Positions 42,468-49,350 of a stretch of 64,000 nucleotides of DNA are shown one piece after another. Below the pieces are notes generated by a model that was not told the origin of the DNA, made no database searches, and saw nothing but the letters and a program-made list of their open reading frames with translations. Source of the DNA: Bacillota bacterium (lineage in GTDB: Bacteria > Bacillota > Clostridia > Acetivibrionales > DTU013); the NCBI GenBank assembly GCA_023433505.1, contig JAEZCO010000009.1, positions 62,001 to 126,000 of the forward strand, in the 5' to 3' direction. Made by a program: the position numbers and the translations under genes. Numbering within the stretch: position 1 is the first letter of the stretch; the number at the start of each line of letters is the position of its first letter.

Positions 42468-44864
42468 TCAGCCCATTACCACAGTGACCTCGTTGACAGA
42501 ACCGGCTGCCTGAGGCGGGATTTGCCCGTTTATAGGCTGGCCGTTCAGTTTTATCGCCTGTATTCCTTTTTGCACACCTTTGGAATTATCTACACGGATA
42601 TTGTAAACAGCTCCGCGCCAGGTACGGAGTACGCTAAATTCCTTCCAATCGGCGGGAATACAGGGGTCAATCGTCAGACCTGCATACCCCGGCCGGATTC
42701 CAAGGATATAGTGGGTAGAGGCGAAATAGGCCCAGCCGGCGCTGCCGGTCAGCCAGGGGTGTCTTGCCCTGCCGAAGGCACTGTGATCGCGGCCCATTAT
42801 AAACTGGCAGTAGGTATAAGGCTCCGATTGGCGTATTTCAATTTGGTCGTTTTGATTATAAGGCAGCAGCGCATCATAATATTTCATTGCCCGGTCCCCT
42901 CTGCCAAGCAGACATTCGGCTACCCAGGCCCAGGGATTGGGGTGGCTGAAGATGGCGCCGTTTTCTTTAATACCTCTGTATACTCTGGTTACAAAGCCTA
43001 TGTCGTCATTGGGCTTTGAGAAGGAAGGCCAGACCAGGTGCAGGCCGAATCCGGAGTAAAGATGTTCATTGACGGCATCCATGCAGCTTGTTGCGCGTTC
43101 CCCGGATGCCGACCCGGAGATGACCGCCCAGGTATTGGACTCCAGATGAACCTTGCCTTCCTGATCCTGCTGGGTCCCTATTCTGGCTCCCTTTGCGGTG
43201 ATGCCTCTTATATACCATTTACCGTCCCAGAGCTCTTCATCACAGGTTTTTCCGATTCTGTCGCGAAGGGCGGTGTATTTCTCAATCTCCGCCGGCCTGC
43301 CGAGAAAAGAGGATACTTCTATAAAAGCATTTAAAGCCCAATAGTGCAGAAATGACACAAGGGCGCTCTCTCCGCCGCCCAGATTCAGACAGTCGTTCCA
43401 ATCCGCCCGGAGTCCTTTGCATATGCCATGCTCACCCACCTGCTCCGCAGAAAAGTCCAGTATCCGCTTCATATGCTCATATACAGAGGCTTCACCGCCA
43501 TCTGCAAAAGAGACCGGCAAATCAAGAAAGGCTGTATCTCCGGTTTCTTTTACATATTCACAAATGGAGGGCACCAGCCAGAGGGCGTCGTCGGAACAGG
43601 TGTCCTTGAGACCGTGGATCACATCCTTCATATCCGGAGAGGGTATGACGGTAGGCGATTTGAAAGGCGGCTTCTCCGGCTTTTCCGGATTGAACCATTC
43701 GGGGTCGAAGAGATGGAGGCCGTAACCCATATTGGTTTGTCCACGCAACAGCTCAATCAGCCGCTGCCGGGTTTTGTCCGGATTGGAATGGGGGACGCAC
43801 ATGGCATCCTGTGCCGTGTCCCGGTAACCGAGACCCGTCCTGCCTCCAACCTCTATGAAGGAGGCAAACCTGGACCAGACCACATTGGTTTCGGCCTGAT
43901 AAAGCGTCCAGATATTCGTCATGGTGTCCATGCCCTCATGGGGGGTACTGCACTGAAAGGCGGAGAGCTTGCGGTCCCAGTATTTGCGAAGCTCCTGAAA
44001 GGCGGTGTCCGCATTGCGAAGGTCGGAATATTTTTGCCGGATTTGCCTGCCTGCGTCGCTTCTCCCTACACCCAGCATATAAATGAATCTCAGCTTTTGC
44101 CCCGGCGCAAGTGTGAATCTCTTATGCAGCGATGCGCAGTGGTTGCCGCCCAGTTCGGTGCTGTTGCTGCAGAAGCCCTTTTCAACCGCCGCCGGGTTGT
44201 CTTCCGTCCTATAGCTGCCGATAAAGGCATCCCGTACACAGTCATAGCTATCCGGTTCAAAGCTGGAAGTAAAATAATGATACCCCTCGGGGTCGTAAAA
44301 AAGGTCGTACTCAATGATCCCGTCCCGATAGCTTGTACCGCTGGAATAAAGGCTCATCTGCAGGTTCTGGTTATCAATATCAATATGCTCGAATGAGAAT
44401 TCCAAATACGAGAAAGCGCTGATATGCCTCGTTTCACTGCTTTCATTGCTGATCTCCACATCCAGCAGCTCCACATCGTCCTCCAGCGGAATAAACATCA
44501 ATTGCGAAGCGCGGATGCCGCTATACCGGCATGAAAATTTGGAATAGGAAAGACCATGACGGCATTGATAATCCGCCTCTTTCAGGCTCTTACCCACAGG
44601 CTGCCAGGAGATGGACCAGTAATCACCGGAATCATCATCCCTCAGATAAACATAATGTCCGGGCCGGTCCAGAGGTATTCCGTTGGGACGGAAGCGTGTG
44701 ATCCGGTGGTATTGGGAAGACTTATAGAAGCTGTAGCCTCCGGCATTTTGAGATATGACGCTGCACAGATCCCTGACGCCAAGGTAATTGGTCCAGGATA
44801 CCGGCACATCGGGCCTTTCAATGACATATTCCCTGTTCTCGTTGTCAAAATAACCATACCGCAT
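42468..44864 (-). CDS. Cellobiose phosphorylase (GH94)
   Basis: 798 residues, close to characterised clostridial enzymes. The N terminus MRYGYFDNENREYVI and SVISQNAGGYSFY match the cellobiose phosphorylase branch. The catalytic Asp lies in GLRADWNDCLNLGGGES, and the C-terminal region has AWVAECLLGRGDRA and GSAGWAYFASTHYILGI. Cytoplasmic, inverting: cellobiose plus phosphate gives glucose-1-phosphate and glucose. AAAGGAGGG precedes the ATG. Paired with the phosphohexomutase 194 nt downstream. Laminaribiose or chitobiose specificity is less likely. Confidence 0.92.
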   Translation of the reverse strand: MRYGYFDNENREYVIERPDVPVSWTNYLGVRDLCSVISQNAGGYSFYKSSQYHRITRFRPNGIPLDRPGHYVYLRDDDSGDYWSISWQPVGKSLKEADYQCRHGLSYSKFSCRYSGIRASQLMFIPLEDDVELLDVEISNESSETRHISAFSYLEFSFEHIDIDNQNLQMSLYSSGTSYRDGIIEYDLFYDPEGYHYFTSSFEPDSYDCVRDAFIGSYRTEDNPAAVEKGFCSNSTELGGNHCASLHKRFTLAPGQKLRFIYMLGVGRSDAGRQIRQKYSDLRNADTAFQELRKYWDRKLSAFQCSTPHEGMDTMTNIWTLYQAETNVVWSRFASFIEVGGRTGLGYRDTAQDAMCVPHSNPDKTRQRLIELLRGQTNMGYGLHLFDPEWFNPEKPEKPPFKSPTVIPSPDMKDVIHGLKDTCSDDALWLVPSICEYVKETGDTAFLDLPVSFADGGEASVYEHMKRILDFSAEQVGEHGICKGLRADWNDCLNLGGGESALVSFLHYWALNAFIEVSSFLGRPAEIEKYTALRDRIGKTCDEELWDGKWYIRGITAKGARIGTQQDQEGKVHLESNTWAVISGSASGERATSCMDAVNEHLYSGFGLHLVWPSFSKPNDDIGFVTRVYRGIKENGAIFSHPNPWAWVAECLLGRGDRAMKYYDALLPYNQNDQIEIRQSEPYTYCQFIMGRDHSAFGRARHPWLTGSAGWAYFASTHYILGIRPGYAGLTIDPCIPADWKEFSVLRTWRGAVYNIRVDNSKGVQKGIQAIKLNGQPINGQIPPQAAGSVNEVTVVMG

Positions 44865-45044
44865 AGTTACCCTCCTTTATTTCAAATAGCATGAAGCTGC
44901 CGTATACAAAATTATATTATGGCACTGTAAATATTTATATCAGTCTACCTTGTCATTCCTTGTTTTATTTTGGTTGAAATGCGGGCAGTTGTAATTTGAT
45001 CAATCTGTCTAAAGGGATGGAGAGGATAACGGGAAAAAGCAAAA

Positions 45045-45080
45045 ATAAAGCCTTTCGGAAAATCAAGCGAAAGGCTTTAT
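45045..45080. terminator. Terminator-like hairpin between flavodoxin and cellobiose phosphorylase genes
   Basis: ATAAAGCCTTTCG (45045-45057) and CGAAAGGCTTTAT (45068-45080) form a perfect 13-bp stem with an A/T-rich base. It lies about 70 nt beyond the stop of the minus-strand flavodoxin gene. Confidence 0.7.
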
Positions 45081-45151
45081 GGTAAGTATTTGAAAGCGGT
45101 ATTCTGCATTAGGGACAGAAAACATCCCGGGGCTCTGACCTGCTTATCTTT

Positions 45152-45646
45152 TTATACAATGTTCAATTTTTTTATCCACTCCGATGCCGATTCTTTTATA
45201 GCTTCGGGAGTAATGACATTCTTCATCTTAGTTGTTACTGAAAAGCTGTCCACCACTTTGCCGCCACGGTTTTCGATCCTCTTTGTCACGGAGTCGATGA
45301 CCTTCTGAGGTACCTTGCTATCCGCTTTGGTTATCAGCAGATACACTTTTTTACCCTTTAAATCAGCCTTGCTGATAAAAGCATTTATGGCTGGCGTACT
45401 GCGGGACGCCCATACCTGTAATCCGAGGAAGACATTATCATACCCTTTGAGTGAAAAATCCATCGGCTTCAACCTGCTTTTCATACCTACCAGAGCCGAG
45501 AAAGCCGCTCCCATAAAGCCTGCTCCGCTCTTGCGTTCTTTCACCTCTTCAAGCTTTTTCAAATCCCCGCCGACGAGAGTATGTATTTCTTTGGCAACGG
45601 CCTCGGTATTACCCATCCAGGAATAGTACACAACAAGATTTTTCAT
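45152..45646 (-). CDS. Flavodoxin family protein
   Basis: 164 residues. The FMN phosphate loop is YYSWMGNTEAVA, and the second FMN loop region is GLQVWASRSTPAI. A beta-alpha-beta flavodoxin core follows. Cytoplasmic electron carrier or NAD(P)H:quinone-type reductase; partner not visible. GGGAGG lies 7 nt before the ATG. Confidence 0.85.
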   Translation of the reverse strand: MKNLVVYYSWMGNTEAVAKEIHTLVGGDLKKLEEVKERKSGAGFMGAAFSALVGMKSRLKPMDFSLKGYDNVFLGLQVWASRSTPAINAFISKADLKGKKVYLLITKADSKVPQKVIDSVTKRIENRGGKVVDSFSVTTKMKNVITPEAIKESASEWIKKLNIV

Positions 45647-45799
45647 ATGCTGCCTCCCTTAGTTAAACTACAATTCCTATATTCCATATATTTCAATTAT
45701 AGCTTAACCATATCGCCTGTCAATAAAATTAATACCGGCATCGGATTAATAGTAAAGTTTGCGGCGGACATGCATATATTTGTAGTGGGGGTCATTGTG

Positions 45800-46015
45800 A
45801 TGAAGCTTGCAAATTTGCCTTTGGAAACGGATGAACAAAAAAAAGAATATGAGCTTGAGTTGGCAAGGATGAAAGCAAAGTTCGATGCCGAGCTGTATTA
45901 TAAATCTGCGAAAATGCTGAGAATATATAAAATGCAAAAGACCTTTATTTACTCATTCTTTATTACTCTGGTCGGCGCCTGCATTGCTTTTTTGCTTGGG
46001 GTATTCGGCGGTTAA
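45800..46015 (+). CDS. Small single-TM protein
   Basis: 71 residues from ATG 45800. A charged coiled-coil-like region (about 9-45, EQKKEYELELARMKAKFDAE) is followed by a C-terminal membrane segment (about 46-69) ending LLGVFGG. GGGGGT lies about 9 nt upstream. A tail-anchored topology is likely. Function unknown. Confidence 0.6.
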   Translation: MKLANLPLETDEQKKEYELELARMKAKFDAELYYKSAKMLRIYKMQKTFIYSFFITLVGACIAFLLGVFGG

Positions 46016-46179
46016 TGATGCTTTAAGAGCCATTCTTCAGGTACATATTTCATATAAAAATGCAGCATATTAACTATATGCTGCCCGGGTAATTCTCTCT
46101 TAGAATATACAAGTTATCCGAATATCAATCTTCTTGTGACCATCCGATATATGCGTCTCAACCTGCATTATGCTTATGT

Positions 46180-46207
46180 ATGCAACAATATACATAATTT
46201 GTTGCGT
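46180..46207 (+). repeat. Putative recombination site A-left
   Basis: ATGCAACA-N12-TGTTGCGT, 28 bp. Compared with the reverse complement of site A-right (46989-47016), 25 of 28 positions match, including 20 in a row across the centre. It lies 83 bp beyond the 3' end of the tyrosine recombinase gene. Confidence 0.7.
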
Positions 46208-46290
46208 ATAACTAATTCGACAGAAAAATACTTAATCCTGCATAAATATTAAAAAAATTTTCTTATATTAGATTTTTCTTACACGTTCCT

Positions 46291-46851
46291 TTAAAACTGG
46301 ACCAGGGAATAAAGTTCATCTTTTTGATCCTGATTGATCCCGATATATCGGAGGGTGATCCCCGGAGAACTGTGGTTAAAGGTATCCATGATCAGGCCAA
46401 TATTATATTTTGACATTTTATAGGTCCAATAGCCCCAGGTTTTGCGCAGGCTGTGGGTTCCGAAGTTTTGGATGCCCATTAGCTCCGCAGCTTCCTTCAA
46501 TACCCTGTAGGCCTGGATACGTCCCAAATGACCGCCCTTCTTGCTGGAAAAAAGGTAGCTGTGGTAGGACAGCATCCGGCTTTTCACGCTGGTTTCCAGG
46601 GCTTTTTGCAGCGTATTGTTTATCTTGATTTTTTTCTCTTTTCCCGTCTTTTTTTCTTTCAATATCAAGTAATCCATAAATTCCATATTCTCGTTAAAAA
46701 TATCCTTTACCTTCAGAGGAATAATATCACTTATTCTCAGCCCCGTATTCAGTCCAAATTTAAAGATGAGTCCATATTTTGAGTCTTTGCCATTAAGATA
46801 ATTGTACATTTGTTTGACTCTGGCCCTGTCTCTGATCGGTTCTACTGTCAT
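46291..46851 (-). CDS. Short tyrosine recombinase (Fim/RecV-like size)
   Basis: 186 residues, only the catalytic domain. Residues of the active site are visible: Arg39 (NTGLRISD), His133-Arg136 (HSLRKT), His160 (NHSSPG) and Tyr169 (LRYIG); a lysine-rich beta hairpin (KEKKTGKEKK) supplies the catalytic Lys. There is no N-terminal SAM-like arm-binding domain, as in FimB/FimE inversion enzymes of about 200 residues. AGAGG precedes the ATG. The gene lies between two inverted copies of a 28-bp site, suggesting it inverts its own segment and possibly the one upstream of cheY2. Confidence 0.88.
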   Translation of the reverse strand: MTVEPIRDRARVKQMYNYLNGKDSKYGLIFKFGLNTGLRISDIIPLKVKDIFNENMEFMDYLILKEKKTGKEKKIKINNTLQKALETSVKSRMLSYHSYLFSSKKGGHLGRIQAYRVLKEAAELMGIQNFGTHSLRKTWGYWTYKMSKYNIGLIMDTFNHSSPGITLRYIGINQDQKDELYSLVQF

Positions 46852-46988
46852 AATATACCTCTATTTAACGTATTTTTTTTATACTTAATTATATTTTTTG
46901 TTTCATATTATTTCAAGCTATTTTTGAAAATATTCACAAGCTATAAATAAATTTGTTAGTAAAATAAAGGTGTACATTCAACAGGATA

Positions 46989-47016
46989 ATGTAACAAATT
47001 ATGTATATTGTTACAT
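46989..47016 (+). repeat. Putative recombination site A-right
   Basis: ATGTAACA-N12-TGTTACAT. It is the inverted partner of 46180-46207. It lies 40 bp before the cheY1 start codon and behind the promoter side of the recombinase gene. Confidence 0.7.
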
Positions 47017-47056
47017 TTGAATTTGACGCGAATGCATAAATTTTATGGAGGTTTTT

Positions 47057-47431
47057 ATGGAGGACGCCTACAGGGTGATGGTTATAGATGACGCAGCCTT
47101 TATCGCAAAAGTCGTTGAGAAGGCTTTAAAGCCTTATAATTTTGAAATTGCAGGCTATGCCGGCAATGGAAAACTGGGTCTTGAACTGTTTGAGAAAATC
47201 ATGCCCGACGTTGTTGTGCTGGATATAACAATGCCTGAAATGGACGGATTGGAGGTGGCGGAACATCTGTTCAAAAAGGATCCGAAGCCTAAAGTTGTAA
47301 TGCTAAGCGCCCTGGGAGGGCATGAGCATTATATCGAAAGAGCAAAGGAGATCGGCGTGGAGAAATTTCTTATAAAGCCGTTTAAGGATAATGAGCTGAT
47401 TGATGCAATCATGTCTTTGCTGAAGCAATAA
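47057..47431 (+). CDS. cheY: CheY-like response regulator, copy 1
   Basis: 124 residues of a stand-alone receiver. Acidic pair Asp11-Asp12, phosphoacceptor Asp56 (VVVLDITMPEMDG), and Lys in FLIKPF are intact. GGAGG (47047-47051) is 5 nt before ATG 47057; the upstream ATG at 47045 overlaps that ribosome site. It lies between the two inverted site pairs, separated from the main che operon by 528 nt. Confidence 0.93.
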   Translation: MEDAYRVMVIDDAAFIAKVVEKALKPYNFEIAGYAGNGKLGLELFEKIMPDVVVLDITMPEMDGLEVAEHLFKKDPKPKVVMLSALGGHEHYIERAKEIGVEKFLIKPFKDNELIDAIMSLLKQ

Positions 47432-47614
47432 AAAAACATGGTATGAAATCCGTCCGATGGATAAATTATATTTGAACTTTGATAATAAAGCACGAATTGG
47501 TTGCAACACAGTGTTTTTTCGCCAATGGGAAAAAAATTTTTTATATTGGAGAACATAAGATAAAATAGAGGGCCGTATGCAGAAAATAACCGGGCTGGGA
47601 TTTGTATCCTCTAA

Positions 47615-47642
47615 ATGTAACACTATGATAATTTTGTTTCAT
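47615..47642 (+). repeat. Putative recombination site B-left
   Basis: ATGTAACA-N12-TGTTTCAT. Compared with the reverse complement of site B-right, 25 of 28 positions match, 13 in a row through the centre and right half. Confidence 0.7.
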
Positions 47643-47916
47643 AGGTGTATTTTCGACATTAAATTCTATTTTCCTGCAAAAAACATAAAAATAGTTTGAA
47701 TTTTTATTCTCTGAGGCTATTACATAATTTGGCATATCGGCCTTGGGAATAAAGCGTTTCGTACAGGATGCTCAAAAAAGTCATTCTTTAACAGCAGCCG
47801 GTTCGTCTTTTCAATTTAATGCAACTAATTTGTAAAAATATTAGAAAATTATTACATGATATTTTGAGATGAAAACATAAAAAAAGAACAGTATACCAGA
47901 AAATTAAAGGCTTCTA
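47643..47916. other. Putative invertible regulatory segment upstream of the che operon
   Basis: 274 bp without a gene, bounded by inverted sites B-left and B-right. It contains a sigma-D-like promoter on the minus strand (47734-47760) and no strong forward promoter that I can see. The right edge is 15 bp from the cheY2 start codon, leaving room only for the ribosome site. Confidence 0.55.
47734..47760 (-). promoter_or_regulatory. Sigma-D (flagellar)-like promoter pointing away from the che operon
   Basis: On the minus strand, GAAA (47760-47757), a 15-nt spacer and GCCGATAT (47741-47734). The -10 is an exact match to the sigma-D/FliA consensus; the -35 matches TAAA in three of four bases. Inversion of the enclosing segment would aim it at cheY2. 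Confidence 0.55.
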
Positions 47917-47944
47917 ATGTAACAAAATTATCAAAATGTTACAT
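47917..47944 (+). repeat. Putative recombination site B-right
   Basis: ATGTAACA-N12-TGTTACAT, inverted partner of 47615-47642. Ends 15 bp before cheY2. Confidence 0.7.
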
Positions 47945-47959
47945 AGAAAGGAAAAATAA

Positions 47960-48343
47960 ATGAATAATCCTTTAAAAATTCTGGTGATTGATGATTCTCC
48001 ATTTATATTGAAAGCGGTTAAAAGGGCTGTAGAGCCCCAGGGGCACGAAATTATAGGGTATGCCGACAACGGAAGGTCCGGAGTTGAAATGTATGAAAAA
48101 TATAAACCCGATATTGTGACGCTGGATGTGACCATGCCGGTGATGGATGGGCTGGAAACCGCATCAAGCCTCATGAGTAAGGATCCCGGCGTGAGGATCA
48201 TCATGATAAGCGCCATGGGAGATGAAACACTTGTGCAATGCGCGCAGAAAATAGGCGTCAGGCATTTCGTATCAAAACCTTTCAAGCCTGACAATCTGCT
48301 CAATACAATCAATGACGTGATAAAAAAACAGCTGCATAAATAA
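47960..48343 (+). CDS. cheY: CheY-like response regulator, copy 2
   Basis: 127 residues, receiver only, with Asp11-Asp12, phosphoacceptor Asp56 (IVTLDVTMPVMDG) and Lys in FVSKPF. First gene of the operon cheY-cheX-cheX-cheA-cheW-mcp-cheR-cheD-cheB. AAAGGA precedes ATG 47960. Likely the phosphorylation target of the CheA encoded downstream and carrier of the signal to the motor or another output. Confidence 0.94.
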   Translation: MNNPLKILVIDDSPFILKAVKRAVEPQGHEIIGYADNGRSGVEMYEKYKPDIVTLDVTMPVMDGLETASSLMSKDPGVRIIMISAMGDETLVQCAQKIGVRHFVSKPFKPDNLLNTINDVIKKQLHK

Positions 48344-48356
48344 GGTGGGTAAATGG

Positions 48357-48824
48357 ATGGGCGAGGACAAATTTAAAAAGATTATGGAGTGCTTTGATCA
48401 TACCTTTCAGGAAGTTATTCAGGAGATGTCGGATTTTTCAGTGACAGGCTGCAATGAAATAAAACTATCCCAGGAGAGGAAATTTGCCGTAATCGTCGGC
48501 ATTGTAGCGGCGAAAAAGGGAAGGATCCTGTTTGAAGCGGACCAGGAGCTGGTCCGCAGGATTACGGAAGGCATGAACGGCGAACCACTTGGCAATGTAA
48601 TGCATACCTATTACTTTTTAACGGAATTTACAAATATTTTTTGCGGAAATGCCGTTTCACAGCTAAACAATCTCTATAAGGACAGCGAACTGAGATTAAC
48701 TCCGCCGGCGCTTTTTGTCGGCAGCGATATGCGTGTCATAACCCCCAGTATCCATTCGGAAGCACTTTATTACACCTCTGAATCGGGGCAGGCAATCCTG
48801 AATATAGGCATGGAAGGAGTGTGA
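48357..48824 (+). CDS. cheX: CheX-like CheY-P phosphatase family protein, copy 1
   Basis: 155 residues. The CheC/CheX/FliY phosphatase helix is seen as YFLTEFTNIFCGNAVSQLN (Glu and Asn two residues apart from a typical ExxN), followed by LTPPALFVG. Such proteins dephosphorylate CheY-P. ATG 48357 lies 8 nt after AAGGTGG. Overlaps the next reading frame's upstream GTG by 4 nt. Confidence 0.8.
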   Translation: MGEDKFKKIMECFDHTFQEVIQEMSDFSVTGCNEIKLSQERKFAVIVGIVAAKKGRILFEADQELVRRITEGMNGEPLGNVMHTYYFLTEFTNIFCGNAVSQLNNLYKDSELRLTPPALFVGSDMRVITPSIHSEALYYTSESGQAILNIGMEGV

Positions 48825-48829
48825 CCGTT

Positions 48830-49279
48830 ATGGAGATGAAACAGGCATTTATTGATTCCGTCGTTGAGGTCTTGCCAATGTTCGGGATGACATGTACTTT
48901 TCAGGGTGAAATTGAAGAATCCGTACTGGCTTCCGTAAACCAGGTCAATGTTTTGATCGGCTTTACCGACGGCGTAAAAGGAAATATGATGGTGGCTTTG
49001 AAAAAAACCACGGCCGTAAAAGTCGCATCCGCCATGATGGGAGGAATGGCGCTGGAGGAACTGGACGAGATGGCGGAAAGCGCCATCGGTGAAATGGCGA
49101 ATTTATTTGTGGGATATACCATCGGGAAATTACAGGGCGGGCCTGTAATCAATTTTTCACCCCCTACCCTCGCCATTGGGGAAAGGATGTTTCTTATGAT
49201 CAGCAGGATTAAGACCACGAAATTATCCTTTAAACTGGGAGAGGAAATATTTACCCTTTCTTTCTGCCTGGAACAGTAG
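48830..49279 (+). CDS. cheX: CheX-like CheY-P phosphatase family protein, copy 2
   Basis: 149 residues. The phosphatase helix ESAIGEMANLFVG with the Glu/Asn pair is clear, followed by INFSPPTLAIGERM. AAGGAG (48814-48819) fits ATG 48830; GTG 48821 is also in frame but too close. Two different CheX-type proteins in tandem with a CheD suggest layered adaptation, as in other Firmicutes that use CheC/CheD. Confidence 0.85.
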   Translation: MEMKQAFIDSVVEVLPMFGMTCTFQGEIEESVLASVNQVNVLIGFTDGVKGNMMVALKKTTAVKVASAMMGGMALEELDEMAESAIGEMANLFVGYTIGKLQGGPVINFSPPTLAIGERMFLMISRIKTTKLSFKLGEEIFTLSFCLEQ

Positions 49280-49350
49280 CGGCTTCATAACAGTTTTGCG
49301 CCGCAGAAAGCAAGGACCCCGGAAATTGACGAGAGGAGATAAGCTTACGG

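Noticed and set aside
43428..44396. Long plus-strand frame (322 codons) opposite cellobiose phosphorylase
   Set aside because: It mirrors a high-GC conserved gene on the minus strand, lacks family-like motifs and a ribosome site, and has the composition of an antisense shadow.
46180..47944. The four 28-bp sites as ordinary repressor operators
   Set aside because: Not fully excluded, since each has dyad symmetry. It does not explain why the non-palindromic centres match only in inverted pairs, or why one pair encloses a recombinase gene.
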